DNA from: Gammaproteobacteria bacterium
GTDB taxonomy: Bacteria; Pseudomonadota; Gammaproteobacteria; Pseudomonadales; Pseudohongiellaceae
DNA: 64,000 nucleotides
Assembly: GCA_009922595.1 (NCBI GenBank)
Contig: RFVC01000004.1
Location: 1 to 64,000, forward strand
Reading direction: 5' to 3'
The notes beneath the pieces are model-generated. The model was not told the DNA's origin. It searched no databases and was given only the letters and a program-made list of their open reading frames with translations. This document shows, piece by piece, positions 1 through 8,251 of the stretch. The number at the start of each line of letters is the position of its first letter. The stretch's first letter is position 1. Position numbers and translations under genes: made by a program.

Positions 1-1
1 T

Positions 2-178
2 GCCCTTTGGAACCTGCGCTGGTTCGCCAACTCCATCCTGCTAAACCCTGCTTTTGACACTGGCGCCATCCCCAGTAGGGCTAAAAAACTGGCTTATATT
101 TCCACGGCACTCTGGGCGGTTGCCATTATTGCCGGTCGGCTACTGGCATATACCTATAACCAGCTGATGACATTTTAG
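2..178 (+). CDS. C-terminal end of a small integral membrane protein (partial)
   Basis: An open frame enters from the window edge and ends at TAG 176-178, giving 58 residues. The end has one hydrophobic membrane segment followed by a G-R-L-L-A-Y-T-Y tail. The next gene ends the same way (G-R-L-I-T-F-Y), so the two look like tandem paralogues or subunits of one membrane complex. They are separated by fewer than 20 bases and are probably co-transcribed. I recognise no catalytic motif. The family may be DUF6644-like, but that is from general resemblance only. Confidence 0.6.
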   Translation, partial: ALWNLRWFANSILLNPAFDTGAIPSRAKKLAYISTALWAVAIIAGRLLAYTYNQLMTF

Positions 179-196
179 GAGGCATTGAGACTTTTA

Positions 197-685
197 ATGC
201 TTCAAACAATTTCAGACTGGCTTCAAAGTACGGCTCTCTCCCGTGCCTTCATCTCCCAGGGAGCATGGTCATGGCCGCTAAGCGAGTCAATCCACTTTAT
301 CGGGTTGTGTTTGTTGATTGGCTCCGTCGGCCTGGTGGATTTGCGCCTGCTGGGACTGGCTAGGGGCATTCCATTTTCGGCCATCCACAAACTTATTCCT
401 TTAGGCGTAGCAGGATTCCTGGCAAACATGCTGACCGGTTCACTATTCGTTGTGGGCGACGCCGATCAGTACATCTTTAATGATGCATTTCGCTTCAAGA
501 TGCTATTCATGCTTGTTGCTGGAATAAACGTGCTTTTCTTTTACTCCACTGCCTTTGAAAAAACTAGGCTCCTTGGCCCAGATGCCGAAGTGCCGGTAAA
601 CGTGAAATTAATGGCAGGAATTTCTCTGTTTTGCTGGATTGCCATAATCTGCGCCGGCCGATTGATTACTTTTTATCGCCCCTGA
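197..685 (+). CDS. Small multi-pass membrane protein (DUF6644-like)
   Basis: A protein of 162 residues with four hydrophobic segments, at about residues 30-55, 66-85, 103-120 and 136-155. A conserved-looking S-E-S-I-H-F-I-G segment opens the first helix. An AGGAGG lies at 177-182. It is 14 nt before ATG 197 but only 2 nt before an in-frame TTG at 185, so neither start is ideal and I prefer the ATG. It directly follows the partial gene upstream and shares its C-terminal pattern. The function is unknown. A His within a membrane helix could bind a cofactor, but nothing else supports that. Confidence 0.6.
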   Translation: MLQTISDWLQSTALSRAFISQGAWSWPLSESIHFIGLCLLIGSVGLVDLRLLGLARGIPFSAIHKLIPLGVAGFLANMLTGSLFVVGDADQYIFNDAFRFKMLFMLVAGINVLFFYSTAFEKTRLLGPDAEVPVNVKLMAGISLFCWIAIICAGRLITFYRP

Positions 686-999
686 CTTCAAATTTTAGCG
701 CCCATAAGCATCAAGTTTAATCTAAGGATTGCTTTTTTGATGCATTGATACTAGATAGATTTAAGTTGCTTGTCTGTCATAACTCTCAATATTTTTACGT
801 TTATAACCGTCATGTAAATTTTTTCCATTTATTGCTCATACCAACATGTTTAAATTACCTAAAACGCTTGTATTTATCCTATTGGTGAATGGCTTTTTGC
901 AGACACTCTGAAACAGTATAATTTCACCATCAAAATTAAAAGATATAACGCTACTAGTCTGGGGCTACTCCTCAGTACAATCCAAATATCGAGGAAGTT
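686..999. other. AT-rich intergenic region before the aminotransferase operon
   Basis: These 314 bases hold no convincing gene. A 21-codon hydrophobic ORF at 846-911 has no ribosome binding site. A weak inverted repeat, GCATCAA (708-714) with TTGATGC (737-743), has a 22-nt loop and is not a clear terminator. A candidate promoter is listed separately. Confidence 0.5.
894..922 (+). promoter_or_regulatory. Candidate sigma70 promoter for the aminotransferase operon
   Basis: A perfect TATAAT (917-922) lies 17 nt after a poor -35 match, TTTTTG (894-899). A start near 929 would give a leader of about 70 nt before ATG 1000. Only the -10 is strong. Confidence 0.35.
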
Positions 1000-2172
1000 A
1001 TGCAATTAGCAAAAAGCTTGTCCCATCTTGGGACAGAATCGGCCTTTAAAATTCTGGCCAAGGCCAAGGCCATGGAAGCCGCCGGCCGAGACATAATAAA
1101 TCTGGGAATTGGGGCGCCCGACTTCCGCACGCCGGAAAACATCGTTGAAGCCGGCAAAAAAGCCATGGACGATGGCTTTCACTTTTACACTCCTGCCAAA
1201 GGACTGCCTCAGCTTCGTGAAGCTGTTTCTAATGACATTCAGAAATACCGCGGCGTAACAGTTGACCCAGAAACCGTCATGGTTGTTCCCGGCGGCAAAC
1301 CTACTATGTTCTTTGCGATCATGATGTTTGGCGAGCCCGGTGCAGAAATTATGTATCCGAACCCGGGCTTTCCTATTTACGAATCCATGATCAATTACTC
1401 CGGCGCAAAAGCAGTCCCTATTGAACTGCTGGAGGAAACCGGTTTTGCCTTTGATCCGGACCGAGTGCTCGCGCAGATAAATGACAACACCCGCCTGATT
1501 ATCATCAACACTCCGGCAAACCCGACCGGCGGCGTGCTGGAACGCGATGTCATAGATTACTTTGTCAAAGGCTTAGAAAAATTTCCCAGTGTAGTACTGC
1601 TGTCCGACGAGATTTATGCACGGCTGCTTTATGACGGCCTTGAGCATGTCAGTTTCCTTGAATACGAGTCCATTCGGGACAGAACCATCCTTCTTGATGG
1701 CTGGAGTAAAACCTATTCCATGACTGGCTGGCGGCTAGGCTATGGCGTATGGCCAGAGGCTCTAATCGACCACGCGGAAAGAATGCAGATCAACAGCAAC
1801 TCCTGCCCCTCCGCTCCGATTCAGCTGGCAGGAATGGAGGCCCTGACAGGCCCGCAGGATGCCGTGGATGTTATGCATGGCACCTTTGATGAACGCCGCA
1901 AGATAATTGTCGATCTGCTCAACGATGTTCCTGGCTTCTCCTGCATCGTGCCAAAAGGGGCTTTCTACGCCTTTCCCAATATCACCGGCACCGGGATGAA
2001 ATCTAAGGAACTGGAAGAACTACTGCTTGAGGAAGTAGGCGTAGCTACTGTCTCGGGAACAAGTTTTGGCCACCTGGGTGAAGGCTATATCAGATTCTCC
2101 TACGCCAGCAGCACAGAGAATATTCAAAATGCCCTCGCCAGGGTCAAGGACTTAATGGCAGCAAGGGTCTAG
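1000..2172 (+). CDS. Class I/II PLP-dependent aminotransferase
   Basis: A 390-residue cytoplasmic fold-type I aminotransferase that moves an amino group between an amino acid and a 2-oxo acid. The N-terminal substrate region N-L-G-I-G-A-P-D, the N-x-P-A-N-P-T-G motif near residue 173 and the PLP-binding S-K-T-Y-S-M-T-G-W-R-L-G motif, with Schiff-base Lys237, are all visible. Length fits AspC/DapL-like enzymes. It starts at ATG 1000 after GAGGAAG. It heads a tight operon, with 8 nt to the GH84 gene. The amino donor cannot be told from the sequence. An aspartate or alanine aminotransferase-like activity is likely. Confidence 0.9.
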   Translation: MQLAKSLSHLGTESAFKILAKAKAMEAAGRDIINLGIGAPDFRTPENIVEAGKKAMDDGFHFYTPAKGLPQLREAVSNDIQKYRGVTVDPETVMVVPGGKPTMFFAIMMFGEPGAEIMYPNPGFPIYESMINYSGAKAVPIELLEETGFAFDPDRVLAQINDNTRLIIINTPANPTGGVLERDVIDYFVKGLEKFPSVVLLSDEIYARLLYDGLEHVSFLEYESIRDRTILLDGWSKTYSMTGWRLGYGVWPEALIDHAERMQINSNSCPSAPIQLAGMEALTGPQDAVDVMHGTFDERRKIIVDLLNDVPGFSCIVPKGAFYAFPNITGTGMKSKELEELLLEEVGVATVSGTSFGHLGEGYIRFSYASSTENIQNALARVKDLMAARV

Positions 2173-2180
2173 GAATCAGT

Positions 2181-3254
2181 ATGCTCACGGTTAAGCCTTT
2201 CAGACTCGGAGTTGTCGAAGGCTTTTTTGGCAAGAGCTGGACCTGGGAAGCCCGCCAGCAATACGCCCAGTTTCTTAGTGGCAACGGCTTTACCACCTAT
2301 CTCTATGCCCCAAAGAATGATGACTGCTTTCGCAAAGAGTGGGCCAAACCCCTGCCCAGCGAGCACCGTGAATCCCTGGCCAGGTTGGCCTTGCTTTACC
2401 GGGAAGCCGGTATTGAATTTGGTATCGGCCTAAGTCCCTTTGAACTCTATTTGGATTTTTCTTCTAAAGGGCAGGACGCGCTTGTTAACAAGCTCGAGGA
2501 AATCAACGACATAAACCCCGACACGCTTTGCATACTCTTTGATGACATGCAGGGTGCCGTACCCAACCTTGCGGATCAGCAGCTGCGGATTATGGATTTT
2601 GTCACCCGTCACAGCAAAGCTAGGCAGTATATCTTCTGCCCAACCTACTACTCCGATGACCCGGTGCTGGAAAAACATTTTGGCAAGCCGCCAGAAAATT
2701 ATCTTGAAGACCTGGGCAACCACCTTGATTCCAGGATAGATATTTTCTGGACCGGCCCCCGTGTATTTTCCGAGGAATTCCCAGAGGAACATATGCTGAA
2801 GCTTTCGGAAAAGTTATCGCGCAAGCCCCTGCTTTGGGATAACTACCCGGTCAATGACAGTGAACAGCTGGTTGACCGCTTGCATCTTTCCGCATTCAAA
2901 AACCGCTCACAGAGTTTAAAGAAGCTGGCCCAAGGCCATATCTCAAACCCCATGAACCAGGCTAGCCTGTCACAGCTTCCGCTATACACGCTAAGCAAGA
3001 TCTACAGCGATATGGATGTGAACACGGACATGCTGCTTGAAGAAGCCTGCCGTGTGCTCTGCCCGGACAAGCTCGCCACTCTTCTGATTGAAGACTGGCC
3101 GTTATTTGAGGAGCAGGGACTGGCCGCATTAAGTGATCGCGAAAAAGCCGATTTAGTTACGCGCTATACGCCCTACCAGGAGCACCCCATGGTGCAGGAG
3201 CTGTTTGACTGGCTCAGGGGCGAGTACTCGTTTGATCCGAAATGCCTAACCTGA
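2181..3254 (+). CDS. GH84-family beta-N-acetylglucosaminidase (O-GlcNAcase-like), cytoplasmic
   Basis: A 357-residue glycoside hydrolase with the GH84 signature in order: G-V-V-E-G-F-F-G at the N-terminus, Y-A-P-K-N-D-D about residue 41, the catalytic pair Asp121-Asp122 in F-D-D-M-Q-G, W-T-G about residue 191, and L-W-D-N-Y-P-V-N-D near residue 220. Known family members use substrate-assisted catalysis to remove N-acetylglucosamine. No signal peptide is visible, so the enzyme probably acts in the cytoplasm, which is unusual because many bacterial members are secreted. Only the catalytic domain is present, without carbohydrate-binding modules. It lies 8 nt after the aminotransferase and 7 nt before the FkbM methyltransferase, so the three are probably co-transcribed. 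Confidence 0.85.
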   Translation: MLTVKPFRLGVVEGFFGKSWTWEARQQYAQFLSGNGFTTYLYAPKNDDCFRKEWAKPLPSEHRESLARLALLYREAGIEFGIGLSPFELYLDFSSKGQDALVNKLEEINDINPDTLCILFDDMQGAVPNLADQQLRIMDFVTRHSKARQYIFCPTYYSDDPVLEKHFGKPPENYLEDLGNHLDSRIDIFWTGPRVFSEEFPEEHMLKLSEKLSRKPLLWDNYPVNDSEQLVDRLHLSAFKNRSQSLKKLAQGHISNPMNQASLSQLPLYTLSKIYSDMDVNTDMLLEEACRVLCPDKLATLLIEDWPLFEEQGLAALSDREKADLVTRYTPYQEHPMVQELFDWLRGEYSFDPKCLT

Positions 3255-3261
3255 GTTTGCC

Positions 3262-4092
3262 ATGAGTAACAGAACAGAAACGCTTACAAATTGCCTGCAG
3301 CAACAGGTCACCGTTTTCAGTGACGATCATATCAGCAAGCACATTCGAAAATACGGGCTTCATGAGAAAGAGAAGCTAGAGGTCTTCAACGCCATTCTAT
3401 CCCGCTTTTCTGCGCCCTCAGTCCTCGACATAGGGGCCAACATTGGCAACCACGCCATGGCTTTCTCAACGACAGCTGGCCATGTCCATGCTTTTGAACC
3501 AATTCCGGACATTTATGAAATCCTGAAAAAAAACATACAGCAGAACAGCATCAGCAATATCACGGCACACCAGCTGGCTCTTTCCGATAGCGAAGGGACG
3601 GACACCATCTATATGGTCAGTGATGGCAACCTTGGCATGTCGAGCTTCGACCAGCGCGAGTCCGCTTCGGAACCGGTAACCGTGCACAAAAAAACTGGGG
3701 ATGCATTCCTGGCTGAGCAGAATATCGAGAAGGTGGACTTCATCAAGATTGATGTTGAGGCCCATGAGTATTATGTCATCAAGGGCCTGGCGCAGACTAT
3801 CCAGGCCCAGCGCCCTATCATCACGCTGGAGTGGAATGACCCAGTGGCCACTGCCCGTTTCAACGGTACCGAGGAATTTCGCTTCCTGCAGGAAAACTAT
3901 ATTGCCTATGCGGTTGGGATCAATCATGACCGTACTTACTGGCGCAACAAGCCGCTGTCCTGGCTGAAACGCAAAGGCACGCGCCTGTTTATGCCGCGCA
4001 AGGGCGTAATCTATGATTTTAACCCCGCCTGGAATTACGATAACGTTCTCTTTATTCCCCGGGGCCGAGAATCCCTCATGGATGGTCTGTAA
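3262..4092 (+). CDS. FkbM-family SAM-dependent methyltransferase
   Basis: A 276-residue methyltransferase. The SAM-binding motif V-L-D-I-G-A-N-I-G-N is near residue 54 and the acidic F-E-P motif follows at about residue 79. The FkbM-type I-K-I-D-V-E-A-H-E-Y motif is near residue 160. Family members usually O-methylate sugars or polyketide-like hydroxyls. As the third gene of the operon after the aminotransferase and GH84 enzyme, it may act on a glycan. That is inference from position only. There is no signal peptide. The C-terminal part is rich in Arg and Trp. Confidence 0.8.
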   Translation: MSNRTETLTNCLQQQVTVFSDDHISKHIRKYGLHEKEKLEVFNAILSRFSAPSVLDIGANIGNHAMAFSTTAGHVHAFEPIPDIYEILKKNIQQNSISNITAHQLALSDSEGTDTIYMVSDGNLGMSSFDQRESASEPVTVHKKTGDAFLAEQNIEKVDFIKIDVEAHEYYVIKGLAQTIQAQRPIITLEWNDPVATARFNGTEEFRFLQENYIAYAVGINHDRTYWRNKPLSWLKRKGTRLFMPRKGVIYDFNPAWNYDNVLFIPRGRESLMDGL

Positions 4093-4171
4093 CTGAAAAA
4101 GAATAGCGTTATTCAGGTCTCTTTCAGCTAAATCTAGGCAAATTCAAAATCCGGGTGTATAGTCAAACACC

Positions 4172-4450
4172 ATGAATTCTCTAAGGACATTCATCAAGAT
4201 AAGTCTGATCACGCTGGCGCTGATCGGTGTGCAGGTTATCCAGGCTTCACCACTGCATGATCACAGTGATCATGTTGTTGACTGTGGTCTCTGTCATTTC
4301 AGTTCAACAGAAATCACTTTTGATGACAGTCCTGTCATTACTCCGTCCATCAACCCACGAAATATTGCTGTTCCCCGAACAGTAACTGTCGTCTCGGAAT
4401 CTGCCAGACTTTCCTACCAGGGCCGCGCCCCCCCTCTCTCCAATCATTAA
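4172..4450 (+). CDS. Small exported His/Cys-rich protein beside a metal-type TonB receptor
   Basis: A 92-residue protein with a signal peptide (residues 1-25, ending V-I-Q-A-S). It then has a potential metal-binding stretch, H-D-H-S-D-H, followed by D-C-G-L-C-H. The C-G-L-C-H string fits the haem c consensus, but the short length and the His cluster make metal binding more likely than a cytochrome. Small proteins of this kind (DUF2946-like) often precede TonB receptors for zinc or copper. The receptor with His/Glu-rich loops starts about 80 nt downstream. The role in metal sensing or delivery is inferred from this context. Confidence 0.65.
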   Translation: MNSLRTFIKISLITLALIGVQVIQASPLHDHSDHVVDCGLCHFSSTEITFDDSPVITPSINPRNIAVPRTVTVVSESARLSYQGRAPPLSNH

Positions 4451-4527
4451 GTACATCGATTAAACGGAATCCGGACTCAGGCTGCTCCGGGCTTTCTGTA
4501 TCAATGTTTAATAATTGGAGACAACCA

Positions 4528-6654
4528 ATGAAAGTTTTAACAGCATCTATTCTGACCGCCATGGCAGCACAGGCTGCCGCCCAGGCCGAGGATGACAATG
4601 TCTATGAAATTGTGACGACCGCTATTCACACCAATGTGGGGGAAACTTCCCTGCCAATTACCGTGCTAGCAGGTGAAGAACTGCGTAACGCTACCCGCGC
4701 CACTATCGGGGAAACACTGGCGAACCTGCCAGGGATCAACAGCGCCTCTTTCGGACCTGCGGTAGGCCAACCGGTCATTCGAGGTCAGCAGGGCCGCAGG
4801 GTACTGGTACTAAATAACTCAATTTCCAATGCCGATGTCTCGGCCAATTCGGCTGACCATGCCAACACCATCGAGCCAATCCTGGCTGATGCGATTGAAG
4901 TGCTGCGTGGCCCGTCCACCCTGCTGTTCGGCAGCGGCGCCATGGGCGGAGTAGTCAACGTAATTGACCGCAGGGTTCCGCGCAGGATATTTGAGTCACC
5001 GGAATTCAATCTGGAAACACGCCACAACACGGCAGCTGACGAGTCCACTATAGTCGGCAGCCTGGATTTCTCCACTGGAAATTTCAGCTGGCACCTGGAT
5101 GGTGTTCGTCGTGAATGGAACGACCTGGATGTGCCCGGCTTTGCCATTGCAGAAGGTTACCTTGAGGAAAACCACGAGGGTGAACATGATGAGGATCATG
5201 ACGAAGAGCACGCTGAACATGAAGAGGAAATGGAGAACACCTTTGGCTATGTCGGCAACACCGGAGGGGAATCCGAGGCATTCACCTTTGGCGGCTCCTT
5301 TGTCTTTGATAATGGCTTTATTGGGCTGGCAGTGAACCGTATAGATAACACCTACGGACTTCCTGAAGGTGCACATACCCACGAGCATGAGGAAGAGCAC
5401 GGTGAGGAACATGATGAAGATCATGACGAGGAGCACGGTGAAGAGCATGGCGAGGAAGAGAAAAACGTCTTTATTGACATGGCGCGCATTCGTTATGACC
5501 TTACTGGCGAATGGCGCAACCTGACCCCCCTTATTGAACATGTTGATTACCGCCTCACCTATACCGAGTACGAACACAATGAACTGGAAGGAATCGGTGA
5601 AATCGGCACAACTTTCAGCAATGAAGGCTGGCAGCAGCGCCTGCAGATGACCCATACCGAAACGGCAGGCTGGCATGGGGTATTTGGAATTCAGACCGCT
5701 GACGAGGAATTTGGTGCTGTTGGCGAGGAAAGCTATATCCCCGTCGTCGATGTTTCTTCGATGGGACTCTTCCTGGTGGAGGACTACCATATGGAAGATC
5801 TGACCCTGGAGTTTGGCGCCCGCTTCAATAAAGATGAATACGGTCCCACCAACATTCCTGCACCAGGCAGGGATTTCGATACCTTCAGCCTGTCGGTATC
5901 GGCACTCTGGGATATCAGCCCTTTAGCTTCTTTTGGTGCCAATTGGTCTCGCTCCGAGCGTGCACCGTCAGTTGAGGAGCTCTATTCAAACTTCGGACTC
6001 GCCGACATAGAAGGCTGTGTCATCCATTTCGCCACCTCCGCTTGTGAAATTGGAAACAGCAATTTCAGCGAGGAGGAGTCGAACAATTTTGATCTCCAGG
6101 TGAACCTCACACTCGAAAATATGACACTGAGCATAGCGGTATTTAACAATGACTTTGATAACTACATCGCCCAGATTGCGACAGGCGAGGAAATCGATGA
6201 GTTTGCCGTCAGAGAGTATCGCCAGATTGATGCAAGCTTCAGTGGTTTCGAAGTAGACGCCACCTTCTTGTTATCCGACAACCTGTCCCTGAATTTATTT
6301 GCCGACACTGTCAACGGAAGGCTAGATGGCAATGGGGATGCACCAAGAATGCCTCCACGTAGAATCGGTGGACGCCTGGATTACAGTCTTGGTAACTGGT
6401 CAGCATTTCTGTCCGTTCTCGATGCTGCCCGCCAGGACAGCCCCGGGGATTTCGAACTGGAGACAGACGGCTATACCCGCTGGGATATCGGCGCCAACTA
6501 CCAGATGATCCTGAATGCAGAGAGTGAGATTACCTGGTACATCAGGGGCCGCAACCTGGGTGACGAAGAAATTCGTCTCTCCACTTCCTTCCTGCGCGGG
6601 TTCGCCCCGGAGGCAGGAAGATCTATTGAGGTGGGTGCAAGATTCAGCTTCTAG
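4528..6654 (+). CDS. TonB-dependent outer-membrane receptor with His/Asp/Glu-rich loops (zinc-type)
   Basis: A 708-residue receptor. ATG 4528 is chosen over ATG 4504 because GGAG at 4517-4520 sits 7 nt before it and a clean signal peptide (cleavage after A-Q-A) then follows. The plug domain holds I-T-V-L-A-G-E-E-L and the R-G-P-S-T-L-L-F-G motif, and the protein ends in a beta-barrel with terminal Phe (A-R-F-S-F). Two inserts, at about residues 212-240 and 284-310, are almost wholly His, Asp and Glu, as in ZnuD-like zinc receptors. The likely substrate is Zn2+ or another divalent metal or its complex. It probably forms a unit with the small His/Cys-rich gene upstream. I see no convincing Zur box. 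Confidence 0.88.
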   Translation: MKVLTASILTAMAAQAAAQAEDDNVYEIVTTAIHTNVGETSLPITVLAGEELRNATRATIGETLANLPGINSASFGPAVGQPVIRGQQGRRVLVLNNSISNADVSANSADHANTIEPILADAIEVLRGPSTLLFGSGAMGGVVNVIDRRVPRRIFESPEFNLETRHNTAADESTIVGSLDFSTGNFSWHLDGVRREWNDLDVPGFAIAEGYLEENHEGEHDEDHDEEHAEHEEEMENTFGYVGNTGGESEAFTFGGSFVFDNGFIGLAVNRIDNTYGLPEGAHTHEHEEEHGEEHDEDHDEEHGEEHGEEEKNVFIDMARIRYDLTGEWRNLTPLIEHVDYRLTYTEYEHNELEGIGEIGTTFSNEGWQQRLQMTHTETAGWHGVFGIQTADEEFGAVGEESYIPVVDVSSMGLFLVEDYHMEDLTLEFGARFNKDEYGPTNIPAPGRDFDTFSLSVSALWDISPLASFGANWSRSERAPSVEELYSNFGLADIEGCVIHFATSACEIGNSNFSEEESNNFDLQVNLTLENMTLSIAVFNNDFDNYIAQIATGEEIDEFAVREYRQIDASFSGFEVDATFLLSDNLSLNLFADTVNGRLDGNGDAPRMPPRRIGGRLDYSLGNWSAFLSVLDAARQDSPGDFELETDGYTRWDIGANYQMILNAESEITWYIRGRNLGDEEIRLSTSFLRGFAPEAGRSIEVGARFSF

Positions 6655-6691
6655 AACTGAATCAATTCTCATCTTCCATAGAGGATGGCTT

Positions 6692-6770
6692 TTGGGGGCA
6701 GATCAAAACCAGGTAGTTGTTTATACAACTCCTGTAAACCTGCCCCCAATTGAATGCTAGATTTACAGGG
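6692..6770. repeat. Nested and mutually exclusive inverted repeats between convergent genes
   Basis: TTGGGGGCA (6692-6700) pairs with TGCCCCCAA (6741-6749). Inside it AGTTGT (6715-6720) pairs with ACAACT (6725-6730), extended by CAGG/CCTG. An alternative stem uses CCTGTAAA (6731-6738) and TTTACAGG (6762-6769), so the two folds compete. AAACCTGCCC also occurs twice (6736-6745 with extra Cs, and 6771-6780). The element lies between the receptor and the histidine kinase, which point at each other. It could be a bidirectional terminator or a small mobile repeat. Confidence 0.5.
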
Positions 6771-6871
6771 AAACCTGCCCAATTAGTAAGAAAAATGCAG
6801 AAACAGCTTCTCTCCCTTCCGTCGGAATGAATTTAACCCGTAATGCCTTGGCTCCGCTTTTTTAAAAAAAC

Positions 6872-8251
6872 CTACAAGGTAACTCGGATGCAGGCACCTC
6901 CAAGCTCTCCAGTATCCACTCTGATATCTCCCCCGTAACTGTTCACGATATCCACGCTGACGGCCAGTCCAATCCCCTGCCCGCTATTAAGCGTGTCACC
7001 ACGGGCTCCACGCTGCATGACCCATCCTCGGTCTTCCTTAGGTATACCCTTGCCGTCGTCCTCTATTTCCAGCTGCAGGCGGTCACCCTTGGTGCTAACC
7101 CGAATACGAATTTCGCTTTTACAGTATTTGAAAGCGTTATCTAGCAGGTTGCCTGCCAGTTCCATCAAGTCACTTTCCTCGCCGCGAAAAACGGAGTTGG
7201 ACTCAAGGCTGCGAAGTAACCTGACGCCTTTTTCCCTGTAAACTTTTTCCAGCGCGTCAGTGACTTTTTCGAACAGCGGCGCCACTCTTACCGGAACACC
7301 AAGGTAACTGGTTGTGCCGGAGCTCGAAGCGCGTTTGAGCTGATAGGAAACAATCTGGTTCATTCTTGCCATCTGCTCTTCCAACTCATCAATCCTCGTT
7401 GGCCGTTCTTTATCCGACTCATCTAAATGCAGCCTGGCCTGGTGGACAATACCACCGATCACGGCAAGGGGCGTTTTCAGACTGTGTGCGAGATCACCCA
7501 GCGTGGTTCGGTAGCGGCTCTGGCGCTCACGTTCGCTTTTTACGAGGAGATTGAGATTATTGCTGACGCCCTGCAGTTCGCGGGGATATTCAAGCTCGAG
7601 CCTGTCCTTTTCACCAGCTTCAATACTGGATAGTTCGCCTGCCAGCTGTTTGAGAGGATTCATACCCCAGCGTAATAACAGGAGCTGAGCAATGGACAGC
7701 AGGATAGCCAGTCCGCCAAACCAGAGATAAAGACTAGACTGAAACTCCCGTATCTCAGCAGTGGTGGGCTCCGATGACTCCATGACTACGAAGGAGAATC
7801 CCGCATCAAGTGAAGACCAGTAGGTCCCGTAACTGGCAAAGGACAGCCTGCCCTGATCCGATGATTCCATGGTGCCAAATTCACTCTGCCCGGGATCCAG
7901 GCGTCGGCGCATGAAACTGGCTTCATCCAGATCTAGATTGATTGCTGATGGACTTCGCCAGACTTCCTCTCCACGGGTATTGAGGATGAAACCATAGAGG
8001 CCTGAATTGATCTGGGAAAAGCGGAGTTCCTCAAGGTCGGGAATAAAGAAGCCATCCCTGTCTGGTTCGGCCACGCCAAGCAGTGCGTAAATCTGAAGCT
8101 GCAGTCTTTCCTCGACTGCCGCTGCAACACTTTCCTTGAACACGCGGTCGAGAACGAATCCTGCCAGGCCAAGGAAAAGAATCAATAGGATACTGAACGC
8201 CAGGACCAGGCGTGACTGCAGCGAGTACTGGCTATTGGTTTGCAGGGACAT
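6872..8251 (-). CDS. Sensor histidine kinase, PhoQ-like
   Basis: A 459-residue inner-membrane kinase. TM1 is about residues 14-36. A periplasmic sensor domain follows to about 172, then TM2 to about 195, then a HAMP-like segment. The H-box is D-L-A-H-S-L-K-T-P with phospho-acceptor His256. The N-box (N-L-L-D-N-A-F-K-Y) and G-boxes (D-D-G-K-G-I-P; G-Q-G-I-G-L-A-V) follow. The H-box wording is typical of the PhoQ group. The acidic patch of enterobacterial PhoQ is not obvious in the sensor domain, so the signal may differ. Its start overlaps the regulator gene by 20 nt, indicating coupled translation. Confidence 0.88.
   Translation of the reverse strand: MSLQTNSQYSLQSRLVLAFSILLILFLGLAGFVLDRVFKESVAAAVEERLQLQIYALLGVAEPDRDGFFIPDLEELRFSQINSGLYGFILNTRGEEVWRSPSAINLDLDEASFMRRRLDPGQSEFGTMESSDQGRLSFASYGTYWSSLDAGFSFVVMESSEPTTAEIREFQSSLYLWFGGLAILLSIAQLLLLRWGMNPLKQLAGELSSIEAGEKDRLELEYPRELQGVSNNLNLLVKSERERQSRYRTTLGDLAHSLKTPLAVIGGIVHQARLHLDESDKERPTRIDELEEQMARMNQIVSYQLKRASSSGTTSYLGVPVRVAPLFEKVTDALEKVYREKGVRLLRSLESNSVFRGEESDLMELAGNLLDNAFKYCKSEIRIRVSTKGDRLQLEIEDDGKGIPKEDRGWVMQRGARGDTLNSGQGIGLAVSVDIVNSYGGDIRVDTGELGGACIRVTL

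Noticed and set aside
708-743. Inverted repeat GCATCAA/TTGATGC after the first gene pair
   Set aside because: The stem is only 7 bp with a 22-nt loop and lacks a T-run in the right place, so it is not a convincing terminator.
846-911. 21-codon hydrophobic ORF before the aminotransferase
   Set aside because: It has no ribosome binding site and lies in AT-rich sequence where such frames arise by chance.
4256-4300. C-G-L-C-H in the small exported protein as a haem c site
   Set aside because: The protein is only 92 residues and the neighbouring His cluster and receptor point to metal binding.
4996-5790. 264-codon frame antisense to the TonB receptor
   Set aside because: It arises from the GAN/CAY repeats of the acidic-His loops and shows no family motif.
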